DNA from: Candidatus Thorarchaeota archaeon
GTDB lineage: Archaea; Asgardarchaeota; Thorarchaeia; Thorarchaeales; Thorarchaeaceae
Direction of reading: 5' to 3'
DNA length: 64,000 bases
Assembly (NCBI GenBank): GCA_016839245.1
Contig: JAEOUN010000001.1
Coordinates: 1-64,000, forward strand
Below, in pieces: positions 25,803 through 34,238 of the stretch. Both the position numbers and the translations under genes were made by a program. Every line of letters starts with the position of its first letter. Within the stretch, counting starts at the first letter, position 1. Below the pieces are notes generated by a model, which did no database searches, was not told where the DNA came from, and saw nothing but the letters and a program-made list of their open reading frames with translations.

Positions 25803-26693
25803 CTATTTGGATCTTGAGAGATCTTCTAAAAGTGACCTAGAGCGTTGAGAATCTGGTTTGATAATGTGTTCAAGAGGATTGTCATAAAGCTTGATTTCTT
25901 GCATCTCGCTGCAATATTGCAGATGTACAAGATTGATCGTTTTTAGCTGATTCATGCTCAAGTCGAGTCCCTTTAGACTTCTATGTGAGCCAATTGGTTC
26001 CAGATTGATGGATTTTAATTTGTTTTTGTTCAGGATAAGAGAAAGGAGATTCGTACAGGTACGGAGTGGTTCCAGCTCTATGTGCGTAAGCTGGTTGTCA
26101 CCAAGATTGAGCGTCCTCAGGGCAGAACATTTTCCAAGAGGGAAGAGGTCAACTTCTTTCAACAGATTTCGATTCATAGATAGAATCTGGAGTCGATTAG
26201 AGTCTGCTAGGGGTCTTAGGTCTATTTCTTCCAATTCATTGAAGGCTATAGATAGCTGTTCAAGATAGGAACAGCTCCTTAGTGGATTCAGATCAAGAGT
26301 TTGAAGCTGTGTGCTAGTTAGTCTTAACGTTTGAAGCTGTGTGCAGTGACTTATCGGTGACAAATCTACCCGTTTTAGAGGATTGTATGAGAGCGATAAC
26401 CGTTCCAAGGCCATGTAGGGTTCTAACTGGGCCAAATCTATGCTTTCAAGTTGATTGTGACTAAGATCTAGCCATTTCAGAGAAGTGAGTCCTGCAAGTG
26501 GATTGAAACTTAGAGTTGAGATACTGTTACGTGCCAAGGAGAGACTTTCGAGTTTGGAACACGTGTTCAAAGGAGCTAGATCGATTGTCCTGATGTCGTT
26601 TTCTTTGAAATCAGCCACAGTTTCCTCTGAATCGATTTCGAAACTGCCAGATTTGCCCTGAGTTGTTACAAATTCAAGCCGAATTGTACTCAC
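25803..26693 (-). CDS. leucine-rich repeat protein
   Basis: After a 30-residue N-terminal lead, about ten leucine-rich repeats of 22-23 residues fill the protein, of the form LxxLxLxxNxLxxIDLxPLxxC (for example LKWLDLSHNQLESIDLAQLE and LQTLRLTSTQLQTLDLNPLR). Each repeat adds a turn to a curved solenoid used for protein binding; there is no signal peptide, so it is probably cytoplasmic. It begins 20 bases after the mtnA stop and likely belongs to the hycI-mtnA-LRR operon. The binding partner is unknown. Confidence 0.9.
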   Translation of the reverse strand: MSTIRLEFVTTQGKSGSFEIDSEETVADFKENDIRTIDLAPLNTCSKLESLSLARNSISTLSFNPLAGLTSLKWLDLSHNQLESIDLAQLEPYMALERLSLSYNPLKRVDLSPISHCTQLQTLRLTSTQLQTLDLNPLRSCSYLEQLSIAFNELEEIDLRPLADSNRLQILSMNRNLLKEVDLFPLGKCSALRTLNLGDNQLTHIELEPLRTCTNLLSLILNKNKLKSINLEPIGSHRSLKGLDLSMNQLKTINLVHLQYCSEMQEIKLYDNPLEHIIKPDSQRSRSLLEDLSRSK

Positions 26694-26712
26694 AGAATCA
26701 ACTCAACAACTT

Positions 26713-27747
26713 TTATTGGTCTTTCAGCTTCAGCATTTTTTCTTCATTTGGGTGTTCAACAATACCTCGATCAGTGATTATTGCTGTGATGAGCTCTGGT
26801 GGAGTTGTGTCAAAAGCGGGGTTGTAGACCTTTGCATCAGGGACTGTGATATACTCGCCATTAATCATTCGAATCTCATCTGGATTTCGTTCCTCAATCA
26901 CTACATCTTTAGGATTAGTTTCCCAATCAATTGTTGATATAGGAGCTGCAGCATAGAATGGAATGTTGTGATATCTTGCAGCTATTGCCATCGTATAGGT
27001 TCCAATCTTGTTGGTTATGTGTCCAGTTCGGAAGATTCTGTCAGAGCCGACCACACAGCAGTCAACACGTCCCTCTTTGAACACCGTTCCTATCATTCCA
27101 TCTGTGATTAGCGTAGTATCTATATTATCGGCCATGAACTCAAAGACCGTTAGCCGAGCGCCCTGCTGGCGAGGTCTAGTTTCAGCGGCATAGACCTTGA
27201 TACTTCCACCATATTCCTGATGAGCTATACGAATCACGGCTCCTACTGTGCCTAGGTGAACAGTAGCCAAAGAACCTGCATTACATATTGTCTGAATTGC
27301 GAAACCGGGCTTTATCAAAGAAAGAGCATTTTCTCCAATTGCTCTGCACATTCGCACATCTTCTTCAGCAATCTCTTTTGCCTCTTCAATCAGCCTTTGA
27401 GTAACCTGATCTGCATTGCCTTCGGTTTCCTTTGCAACATCAAGCATACGTTTTGTTGCCCATGTGAGGTTTACAGCAGTAGGTCTAGTATTCAATGTGA
27501 TTGCAGCCTGTTCAAGAAACTCGACTAGCTGGTTCTTTGCATGTGCCTCATTCTCAAGTGCAGCTAGCGCCATTCCCATGCCTGCAGCTGCACCAATTGC
27601 AGGGGCTCCACGAACCTCCATGATTCTAATTGCTTCAGCAATCCGTTCGTAACTAGATGTTGTGATGTGTTCCGTCACAAGAGGAAGTTTTGTCTGATCC
27701 ACGAATCGTACAGTGTTATCATCGAGCCATTCAATGGTCCTGAACAT
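26713..27747 (-). CDS. mtnA: S-methyl-5-thioribose-1-phosphate isomerase
   Basis: An eIF2B-like sugar-phosphate isomerase that converts 5-methylthioribose-1-phosphate to 5-methylthioribulose-1-phosphate in methionine salvage. The motifs are RGAPAIGAAAG (substrate phosphate loop), TICNAGSLATVHLGT (catalytic cysteine region), YAAETRPRQQGARLT, and the catalytic aspartate in VVGSDRI. Length about 344 residues matches the family. I prefer ATG 27747 (MFRTIEWLDDNTVRFVDQ), where family homology starts; an upstream in-frame start at 27774 adds nine residues and overlaps the previous gene. A ribose-1,5-bisphosphate isomerase role, known for related archaeal proteins, is possible but less likely. It directly follows the hydrogenase protease gene. 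Confidence 0.88.
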   Translation of the reverse strand: MFRTIEWLDDNTVRFVDQTKLPLVTEHITTSSYERIAEAIRIMEVRGAPAIGAAAGMGMALAALENEAHAKNQLVEFLEQAAITLNTRPTAVNLTWATKRMLDVAKETEGNADQVTQRLIEEAKEIAEEDVRMCRAIGENALSLIKPGFAIQTICNAGSLATVHLGTVGAVIRIAHQEYGGSIKVYAAETRPRQQGARLTVFEFMADNIDTTLITDGMIGTVFKEGRVDCCVVGSDRIFRTGHITNKIGTYTMAIAARYHNIPFYAAAPISTIDWETNPKDVVIEERNPDEIRMINGEYITVPDAKVYNPAFDTTPPELITAIITDRGIVEHPNEEKMLKLKDQ

Positions 27748-27748
27748 T

Positions 27749-28249
27749 CTATTTTCCTCCCAAGTGGTCAACAAGCAAAGAGTCTAGGGTGCTAATAATC
27801 TTCTTAGCTACCTTTTGAATCTCGGGGGTCAGGCCTTCTCCGAACAAAATACTCGCTGGTTGGACTCCCAAAAGGATTGTAACACCTTTGGTCTGTTGTT
27901 CAAGATAGTACATGAGCATAGAAAGAGGCATGCTATGTGTGCTTAGTGCAATTCCGCCAATTCGATTCTTTGTCACCAGCTCGACATGGCCAGGTGGTTT
28001 TCGCATATCAGCAGCATCAATCATTATTATCCTTTCAGCACCAAATTCGGCTAAGGGTCGCGCAAAACCCTCAGGTACCGAACCTACATTCTCTATCAGA
28101 ATATCTTGGTGATTTGTTTTGAGCGAATTGATTACGTATGGCCCAAGGCCATCATCTGTTCGCAAGTCATTCCCAATCCCAAGAATGGCTATTCTCTTTG
28201 CGCCTGAGATGAAAAGCCTTAGTTCTTCTTTGAGTCTTTGTTCGTTCAC
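27749..28249 (-). CDS. hydrogenase maturation protease (HycI/HyaD family)
   Basis: A small nickel-dependent endopeptidase that trims the C-terminus of a NiFe-hydrogenase large subunit once nickel is inserted. The family motif IAILGIGNDLRTDDGLG sits at residues 18-34, IMIDAADM near residue 85 supplies another metal ligand, and STHSMPLSMLMYYL near residue 113 supplies the histidine. At 166 residues the length is usual. It is first in the operon with mtnA and the LRR gene. Together with hypF at 57.3 kb it indicates a NiFe hydrogenase elsewhere in the genome. Confidence 0.88.
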   Translation of the reverse strand: MNEQRLKEELRLFISGAKRIAILGIGNDLRTDDGLGPYVINSLKTNHQDILIENVGSVPEGFARPLAEFGAERIIMIDAADMRKPPGHVELVTKNRIGGIALSTHSMPLSMLMYYLEQQTKGVTILLGVQPASILFGEGLTPEIQKVAKKIISTLDSLLVDHLGGK

Positions 28250-28347
28250 AGGTCTGCAACTCCTATGTCGCGTATAGTTCTTGCCATTGGTTCTGTCGAA
28301 GGATTTTTCACAATAGCGAATTGACTACATGAAGCAGGAGAAAGAAG

Positions 28348-28989
28348 TTGTCGGACAAAAATGGCACTGGTTTTGAGCCGGTCGATTTGGAAGATTCTGA
28401 AGACGATTTCATAGAGGAAATTGAACTAGAAGAAGAGCCTGCAACTACGGTCTTCGAAAATGGGAAAGGGTATGTGATTAGCGATGATGCTGATAGGATT
28501 TCGCAACAGGGCTTCTATGGTACTCGTCTTAAAGATGGCAGATTGGAACTGGAACCCGTAGAACTTCTTCATCTTATCGAAAGAAAACGAGTTGTTGTGA
28601 CATCAAAATCAGGAGAATCAGTGACTGCAAAGGATATTGTGAATCAACTTCAAGATTTGAATCCAAGACTTTGGGTGAACTACTTGGTTTTCAGAGACCT
28701 GAGAAGTCGTGGGTATGCCGTCCGACAAGGATTCGGGGATGTGATTGGATTCCGCGTATATGCACGTGGGGAACGCCCCGGAGCTGCCAGTGCCAACCAG
28801 TTGATATATGTTCTAAAAGAAGATGAAGCAATATCCCTTACCGATTTGGACTTGATTACTGAAACAGCCTTGGCGTCAAGAAAGAAATTGGTTTTTGCCC
28901 TTGTCGACCAGAATGGCGAGGTCAATTACTACAAGGTATCACAAGCTACATTGCCCAAGATTGGAGTTGAAACAAATGCGGAAAAATGA
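28348..28989 (+). CDS. tRNA-intron endonuclease-like subunit, catalytic His absent
   Basis: EndA-like: an N-terminal domain (QGFYGTRLKDGRLELEPVELLHLI) and the catalytic-type C-terminal domain (LRSRGYAVRQGFG, FRVYARG, IYVLKED, SRKKLVFALVD, VNYYKVS). Active archaeal EndA uses a Tyr-His-Lys triad. The tyrosine (FRVY) and lysine (SRKKL) are in place, but where the family has HxxYLV this protein reads SANQLIYVL, so the histidine is missing. It may be the structural subunit of a heteromeric enzyme, whose active partner would be elsewhere. An acidic N-terminal extension of about 35 residues precedes the first domain. The next gene overlaps its end by 14 bases. Confidence 0.8.
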   Translation: MSDKNGTGFEPVDLEDSEDDFIEEIELEEEPATTVFENGKGYVISDDADRISQQGFYGTRLKDGRLELEPVELLHLIERKRVVVTSKSGESVTAKDIVNQLQDLNPRLWVNYLVFRDLRSRGYAVRQGFGDVIGFRVYARGERPGAASANQLIYVLKEDEAISLTDLDLITETALASRKKLVFALVDQNGEVNYYKVSQATLPKIGVETNAEK

Positions 28990-30253
28990 TGATGGAATAT
29001 ATGAGGGGTACAGCGAGTATATTTCCAAACTAGAGGCCTTCTTCGACGAACATACGATGAGTGTTCATCTGATTGAGAAAAATCCACCAAGGGCAAAGAG
29101 AGGACAACCTGGCAACTGGGAACTTGTTGATTTATCAGATAGAATTCTCACCTATGAGGAACTTAATGCAATTGCTGAAGCAATTCTTGAAACGGCACGA
29201 TATGACTCAGAGTCTTTCATTGAGATTGAGGAGGATGGCGCTTCTGTGGTTCAGCTTCGGAACCTAAGAATTGCAATTGCAATGCGCCCCTTTGCGGACA
29301 AGATGGAGATTTCAGCTATTCGGCCAATTGTCAAGCTAAATCTTGAGGACTACGGGCTTGGCGAGAAACTGATGAATAGACTTGAGAGTAGAGCAGAAGG
29401 AATACTAATCTCAGGTTCGCCTGGCTCTGGTAAGAGTACCTTTGCTGCTGCGCTTGCCGAGTTTTATAGTAGGAAAGGCAATGTAGTGAAGACCTTGGAA
29501 CAGCCTCGTGACCTTCAAGTCGAGGAAAGTATTGTGCAGTATGCACCTCTTGATAATAGTATGGAAAAAGCTGCGGATGTTTTACTTCTTGTTCGTCCGG
29601 ACTATGTTGTTTATGATGAGCTGAGAAAAAATGCAGACTTCCAAGCCTATTCAGACCTTAGATCAGCAGGGGTAGGCATGGTAGGAGTCGTACATGCGGG
29701 CTCAGCAATTGATGCGCTTCAAAGACTCATCCTTGGAGGACGAGTTGAGCTTGGGCAAATTCCTAGCACTGTTGACACAGTGGTTCATATTGAAGATGGA
29801 AGAGTGGCAAAGGTTTCTTCACTCTCACTAAAGGTGAGACTGCCAACAGGTTTTGGTGGTACGCAGCGAGACTTGGCACGACCAGTAGTGGAAGTAAGAG
29901 ATTTTGAGAGAGGTGCATTGGAGTTCGAGATGTTCTCATTTGGCGGCGAAAAAGTTGTAGTTCCGGTCCGGGGAACTGGTGCCGTTTCATTCAGAAGAGA
30001 ACAAGAAAGACGTGGTAAACCTGGGGAATCAGTTCCAGTGTCGGTCAGTTACAGTAAGAAGAAAGTCACACTATATGCAGGTCGGAAGTATGCAAAGCAA
30101 CGAGTAGAAATATTTGCAGATGATATGTATCTTCTCACTACTGTGATTGGCCGAAACGGAGAGAGTTCTATTCGGATAAAGACACGTCAAGGAAGCTCTC
30201 TTGTAGATGCTCTCGAAGAAGGTGCAAGGATTACTGCAAAGATTGCAGAATGA
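28976..30253 (+). CDS. archaeal PilT/VirB11-type ATPase with C-terminal KH-like domain
   Basis: A RecA-fold ATPase with Walker A SGSPGSGKST (about residue 145) and Walker B-like DYVVYDELRK, with VGVVHAGSAIDALQRLI as the following helix. The N-terminal 120 residues form a separate mixed domain. The C-terminal part has FGGTQRDLARPVVEVRDF and later VIGRNGESSIRIKT, a GxxG-type RNA-binding loop, as in archaeal PINc/PilT-KH ATPases of unknown role, though no PIN catalytic domain is seen here. I prefer ATG 28976 (MRKNDDGIYEG) over an upstream start at 28895 that would overlap endA more. Overlap with an RNA-splicing gene and the KH-like loop suggest an RNA-related job. Confidence 0.8.
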   Translation: MRKNDDGIYEGYSEYISKLEAFFDEHTMSVHLIEKNPPRAKRGQPGNWELVDLSDRILTYEELNAIAEAILETARYDSESFIEIEEDGASVVQLRNLRIAIAMRPFADKMEISAIRPIVKLNLEDYGLGEKLMNRLESRAEGILISGSPGSGKSTFAAALAEFYSRKGNVVKTLEQPRDLQVEESIVQYAPLDNSMEKAADVLLLVRPDYVVYDELRKNADFQAYSDLRSAGVGMVGVVHAGSAIDALQRLILGGRVELGQIPSTVDTVVHIEDGRVAKVSSLSLKVRLPTGFGGTQRDLARPVVEVRDFERGALEFEMFSFGGEKVVVPVRGTGAVSFRREQERRGKPGESVPVSVSYSKKKVTLYAGRKYAKQRVEIFADDMYLLTTVIGRNGESSIRIKTRQGSSLVDALEEGARITAKIAE

Positions 30254-30294
30254 CAAAAGCTTTAACAACAAAATAATAGCTTGGTTAATTTCAA

Positions 30295-30372
30295 GGGCCC
30301 GTGGCCTAGCCTGGATAGGGCACTAGCCTCCTAAGTTAGTAATCCCCGGTTCGAATCCGGGCGGGCCCGCCA
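30295..30372 (+). tRNA. tRNA-Arg(CCT), no intron
   Basis: Acceptor GGGCCCG pairs with CGGGCCC, discriminator G, encoded CCA. The anticodon arm CTAGC-CTCCTAA-GTTAG carries CCT, and the T-arm CCCGG-TTCGAAT-CCGGG is intact. It is 78 bases including CCA, so no intron. It follows the ATPase gene on the same strand. Confidence 0.94.
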
Positions 30373-30396
30373 CTCTCCTTCTGTGGGGAATCAAGT

Positions 30397-31521
30397 ATGA
30401 GTCCAGAATATCCTTCAGCTGACCGGTTTATGAAAGGACTAGACCTTAGCCATGTTTTCTACGAGGAAGCTGTTAAACCGCTCCTAGAGTCAGAGTTTCC
30501 GAATCTTGTATACTCAGCAGGTCATTTGGGTTCTGGGTCGGATGTACTAGGTTTTGACACAGAGCAGTCTATGGATCACGATTGGGGACCAAAGGTATTG
30601 ATTTTTCTTGGGGAGAAGAACTATGATAAATACCACGAATCTCTAGACAGTTTTCTCGGTCACAACTTACCCACTGAGATTCGTGGTTTCCCGATAAACT
30701 TTGGCTACCATGATGATGGTACTATTGTTATGCAGCTCTCTGATGATAGACCGCTCAATCATAGAGCCGAGATAGTTACAATCAGGGATTTCTTTGAGAG
30801 ATATCTTACTGTAAATCCACTTGAGAAGATGAATCCAATAGATTGGGTTGTGCTTCCTGAACAACGATTACAAAGCATTGTAAGTGGCCGAATTTTCCAT
30901 GATGGACTCGAAAAATTGCAATCTATTCTTGGGAAACTGTCATACTATCCTAATGACGTGTGGCTGTATCTCTTGTCAACTCAATGGCGGCTGATTGCTC
31001 AAGAAGAAGCCTTCATGGGACGGTGCGGGCAGGTAGGAGATGAGTTAGGCTCTCGTGTTGTTGGTTCTAGACTGGTATACGACATCATGAAGCTTTGTTT
31101 CTTGATGGAGAAGCAGTATGCACCATATATCAAATGGTTTGGAACAGCTTTTTCGCAGCTTAGGATTGCAGGTGTTTTGACACCAATCCTTGAACGTGTG
31201 TTTGAAGCAACTTCATGGAGAGAACGAGAGAAACGACTGACAGAAGCATACGAAGTGGTTGTTGGGATGCACAATGACCTTGGTATCACAAAGCCTATGG
31301 AAACCAAGGTGTCCAATTTTCACAATCGACCCTTCTTAATTATTCAAGCAGACAAGTTTGCGGATGCAATCTATGAAACAATTCAAGATGAAAAAGTCCT
31401 GTCACTTCCAAAGTTTCTCGGGGGGGTGGATCAATTTGTCAACTCTACTGATGTACTATCAAAACCGAAACGATATCCGAAACTCCGGAATATGTTCGAG
31501 AACGACAAAGTTACTTCTTGA
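30397..31521 (+). CDS. DUF4037 nucleotidyltransferase-like protein
   Basis: The N-terminal part resembles the polymerase-beta-type nucleotidyltransferase fold of DUF4037: AGHLGSGSDVLGFDTEQSMDHDWGP near residue 50 contains the G-S-x-x-x-G-x-D metal-binding pattern and acidic DHDWG. A helical C-terminal domain follows (WLYLLSTQWRLIAQEEAFMGR, and later LRIAGVLTPILERVFEATSW). These proteins are of unknown function; some relatives transfer nucleotides to drugs or proteins. The ATG lies 24 bases after the tRNA-Arg. Its stop is near the convergent rpiA stop. Confidence 0.8.
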   Translation: MSPEYPSADRFMKGLDLSHVFYEEAVKPLLESEFPNLVYSAGHLGSGSDVLGFDTEQSMDHDWGPKVLIFLGEKNYDKYHESLDSFLGHNLPTEIRGFPINFGYHDDGTIVMQLSDDRPLNHRAEIVTIRDFFERYLTVNPLEKMNPIDWVVLPEQRLQSIVSGRIFHDGLEKLQSILGKLSYYPNDVWLYLLSTQWRLIAQEEAFMGRCGQVGDELGSRVVGSRLVYDIMKLCFLMEKQYAPYIKWFGTAFSQLRIAGVLTPILERVFEATSWREREKRLTEAYEVVVGMHNDLGITKPMETKVSNFHNRPFLIIQADKFADAIYETIQDEKVLSLPKFLGGVDQFVNSTDVLSKPKRYPKLRNMFENDKVTS

Positions 31522-32194
31522 GTATGTAAGAACCTTTCTCAGTTCCTACGTGTACCTCATCGGTCATTCCTATGAATAGACCGGTTTCAACAACGCCTGG
31601 TATCATCTTTAAGTCAATAGCAACCTTTGCAGGATTAGTGATAGGTTCTGGAAACTTAAGGTCTAGGATGAAGTTTCCATTATCTGTGACAACGGGGCCC
31701 ATCTTCTTTTGAGCCTCTCGTATTTTGGGCAATATCCCCATTTCAGCTATTTTTCGTTTTACTACTCCGAGAGAGAAAGGAAGTACCTCTACTGGTATTT
31801 CAAAACGAGTCGCAAGCCTATCAACCAGCTTTGACTCATCCACAATGATTACTACCTTTTTCGAAGCAGATGCGACAACCTTCTCTTGAAGTAGTGCTCC
31901 ACCGCCACCCTTTGTAAGGTTCAGGTCCTTGTCCACTTCGTCGGCGCCATCTACTGTCAGCTCAAGAATTGGATCTATGTCAAGATTAGTCAGCGGTATC
32001 CTATGTTCGATAGCAAGCTGGTATGCTTGATAGGAGCTGGGTACGACTCGAATGTCCGCGTTTCTTGTTGAAACTATTTTTCCTAGCTCTTTAGCAAAGA
32101 ATGTGACAGTGGATCCGCTCCCCAGACCAAGAGCACCTGTTGTGGGGACCAATTTTGCAGCGCTTTTTGCGGCGTTTAGCTTGACTGTTGACAT
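31511..32194 (-). CDS. rpiA: ribose-5-phosphate isomerase A
   Basis: Interconverts ribose-5-phosphate and ribulose-5-phosphate for nucleotide and pentose synthesis. Family motifs are all present: LGLGSGSTVTFFAKEL (phosphate loop, residues 21-36), DGADEVDKDLNLTKGGGGALLQEK (catalytic Asp, Lys and Glu region near residue 75), IIVDESKLV and the C-terminal ETGLFIGMTDEVHVG. At 227 residues the length is normal. ATG start. It converges with the DUF4037 gene, whose stop overlaps by about ten bases. Confidence 0.95.
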   Translation of the reverse strand: MSTVKLNAAKSAAKLVPTTGALGLGSGSTVTFFAKELGKIVSTRNADIRVVPSSYQAYQLAIEHRIPLTNLDIDPILELTVDGADEVDKDLNLTKGGGGALLQEKVVASASKKVVIIVDESKLVDRLATRFEIPVEVLPFSLGVVKRKIAEMGILPKIREAQKKMGPVVTDNGNFILDLKFPEPITNPAKVAIDLKMIPGVVETGLFIGMTDEVHVGTEKGSYILKK

Positions 32195-32277
32195 CAGGAA
32201 ACCCCATATGATGTGGTATGGTCATTATGCCTCCAAAAAAAGGCTTCCAAGTTGTCTAGATGCATCTGAGGTACTAC

Positions 32278-33258
32278 CTATCCACCCATGAGCTCTTTGA
32301 GCCGTTCCATCTCTCTGAGCATCTCTGATTGCAGTGTGCTCTTTCCGCCTACTGCTGTTGGAACCCCCTCAAGAACACCACCTGTAGGCGCTTCGCCGCC
32401 CGGAGGACCACCTATTGGAGCGCCGCCACCTGGGGGACCACCTGTAGGCGCTTCGCCGCCCGGAGGACCACCTATTGGAGCACCGCCGCTTGGAGGACCA
32501 CCCGCTGGAGGACCACCTATTGGAGCGCCGCCACCTGGGGGACCACCTGTAGGCGCTTCGCCGCCCGGAGGACCGGCTGAAGGAATAGCCCCACCCGGAG
32601 GACCACCCGCTGGGGCATCTTCAACTGCAGGACGTGTCGCCGGGATAGTTTCTGTTACGCTAGGTGGCCCTACGCTAGGAGGACCAACTTCACTTTCGTC
32701 CTCAACTGTAGTTCCTGTCATTGCTGCAAGCTTTCGGAGGTATGCTTCTCGAGCGCTATCAGCTGCAGTAGAAGTTTCAAAGGCTTCCTTTAACTGCTCA
32801 TCTGCAGCTATTGATCGGCGTACAGATTCAAGTCTCTGTTGATAGAGAGTTTCGAGTTTGAGTTTGACACTCTCATTTATCTCGCCTTGGTCTGCGTAGT
32901 AATTTATTGCAGAAAGAGCCTGTTGAATGGCGTTCTCCTCTATTTTTAGGAAAACCATTGCATCGCCCGGTGTCTGAAGGAACTTGACTTTCTTCACACC
33001 AGACATACCCGTTGAAACATCACCAGTAGATGCGATTATCCTCCTGACGCCCGCACTCATGGAACCAGTTCCACCCATTCGAACCTTGCGAACTAGGAAT
33101 AGAATAACTACGACAAAGAATATTGTCGAAATTGTAAAGTACCAGTCTCCAGGCCCCCAAGGTATCCAGGGCTGTAGAGGAGTTGAGAATAAACGGTCGA
33201 AGAAACCGAATATGTATTGGAAGAATGTATCCATATATTCAGGTTGGGCGAATTGCAA
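32278..33258 (-). CDS. membrane protein with GPPGG repeat region
   Basis: Near the N-terminus one hydrophobic span (YFTISTIFFVVVILFLV, about residues 40-57) follows a short aromatic lead, so the protein is anchored with its soluble part probably in the cytoplasm. A helical domain (MVFLKIEENAIQQALSAINYYADQ and a coiled-coil-like stretch to about residue 170) is followed by about 120 residues of low-complexity GGPPGGEAPTGGPPGGGAPI units, then a short C-terminal helix LQSEMLREMERLKELMG. The repeat is encoded by near-identical DNA, so its length may vary. ATG start at 33258; a second ATG nine codons in is possible. Function unknown. Confidence 0.7.
   Translation of the reverse strand: MQFAQPEYMDTFFQYIFGFFDRLFSTPLQPWIPWGPGDWYFTISTIFFVVVILFLVRKVRMGGTGSMSAGVRRIIASTGDVSTGMSGVKKVKFLQTPGDAMVFLKIEENAIQQALSAINYYADQGEINESVKLKLETLYQQRLESVRRSIAADEQLKEAFETSTAADSAREAYLRKLAAMTGTTVEDESEVGPPSVGPPSVTETIPATRPAVEDAPAGGPPGGAIPSAGPPGGEAPTGGPPGGGAPIGGPPAGGPPSGGAPIGGPPGGEAPTGGPPGGGAPIGGPPGGEAPTGGVLEGVPTAVGGKSTLQSEMLREMERLKELMGG
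32386..32616. repeat. tandem DNA repeat encoding Gly-Pro-Pro units
   Basis: Short GC-rich units of 30 and 60 bases (containing CCACCTGTAGGCGCTTCGCC and its relatives) recur four to five times in this stretch, inside the membrane protein gene. Some neighbours are identical over tens of bases, which points to recent expansion by slippage or unequal crossover. Confidence 0.8.
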
Positions 33259-33500
33259 CTGGTATCACCTTATAGCATGTCGGCTAATGTTCGCATCACG
33301 TGTGCTGTATTTTAGCTTTCTTGTGAGGCTTTTTTGGTTTGTATCACGTACGTGTCACTAGGCTTCACAAGATGTGGCTCTACTGGCCAAGAATTGTTGT
33401 GGAATCTGACCTGATAAACATGTTCGTGATAGATAAGAAACAGTGTTCATTAAAGTGACAAGTTTCCTATTTTTGGCTATATTTTACATTCCTAAACAGT

Positions 33501-33517
33501 TGTCAGTCTAACTGACA
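33501..33517. promoter_or_regulatory. palindrome TGTCAGT-CTA-ACTGACA
   Basis: Perfect 7-nt arms around a 3-nt centre, 18 bases upstream of the LURP-one-like gene's ATG at 33535. The position between promoter and start fits an operator site for a dimeric repressor. The cognate regulator is not known. Confidence 0.5.
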
Positions 33518-33534
33518 TTAGCTTAAATGACAGC

Positions 33535-34107
33535 ATGAATAATGGACAACAGAAAATGAATTCAATGAGTCTGCTCGATCCGACAATTAGTTTTTATGTG
33601 TTGCACGAAAAAACTTGGAAGTTTGGTGGTGGAGAAATCTACGACCAACACTGTAACAAAGTTGGCTCCATGAAAAGAAGACTCCTTTCAATGCGAGCTG
33701 AGATTCAGTTGTATGACCCAGATGAAACTCTCCTCTGTACAATCAATAAGAAATTGATTAGCGCCCGTCCAATTTATGACGTCAAGAATCCAAATGATGA
33801 GCTGATTGGTAGAGCTAAGAGACCGCTAGTCGCCCTCAGAGACTCTGTTGACTTCTATGATCATAATGATGTTCATGTATACAAGGCACAAGGTGGAGTG
33901 ACAAAATGGAACTTCGAGATAATTGATGCTGTTGATAGGAAAAAGAAGTATGCTGTGATAAAAAAGGCAGATAGGTGGCGTGACGTGTTTGCGCTTAGTT
34001 TTAATTTCAAGGACCGTTATGCCATACATATAGAAGACACGGACGTTGACAGACTGATGCTTTTGGCCTATGCAATTATTATTGATAATATCTACCACGA
34101 CAAATGA
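33535..34107 (+). CDS. LURP-one-related (Tubby C2-like) protein
   Basis: The 190 residues look like the LURP-one/phospholipid-scramblase beta-barrel fold. The family's repeated beta-strand pattern is seen in TISFYVLHEKTWKFGGGEIYD, KVGSMKRRLLSMRAEIQLYD, LCTINKKLISARPIYDV, ELIGRAKRPL and KWNFEIIDAVDRKKKYAVIK. The last helix (LMLLAYAIIIDNIYHD) matches the usual C-terminal hydrophobic helix. Homologues may bind membranes, but function is unknown. Starts are ambiguous between 33535 and nearby in-frame ATGs at 33556 and 33565. The gene stands alone. Confidence 0.75.
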   Translation: MNNGQQKMNSMSLLDPTISFYVLHEKTWKFGGGEIYDQHCNKVGSMKRRLLSMRAEIQLYDPDETLLCTINKKLISARPIYDVKNPNDELIGRAKRPLVALRDSVDFYDHNDVHVYKAQGGVTKWNFEIIDAVDRKKKYAVIKKADRWRDVFALSFNFKDRYAIHIEDTDVDRLMLLAYAIIIDNIYHDK

Positions 34108-34238
34108 TGCTCCAAGATGTTACACATCAGTTTTCTTGAAGCGATATTACAAGCGAATTCCCAAAGGTGGGTCAATGGGAAGTTAGAGATAATCGACTGT
34201 ACTAAGGTTAGATAGGTAGAAATGACATTTATGTATTA

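Noticed and set aside
26550..26575. GAACACGTGTTC copy inside the LRR gene as an operator
   Set aside because: It lies within a coding repeat region, far from any promoter, so it is probably chance.
32288..32842. 184-codon plus-strand ORF rich in Gly-Pro
   Set aside because: It is the mirror of the GPPGG repeat of the real minus-strand gene.
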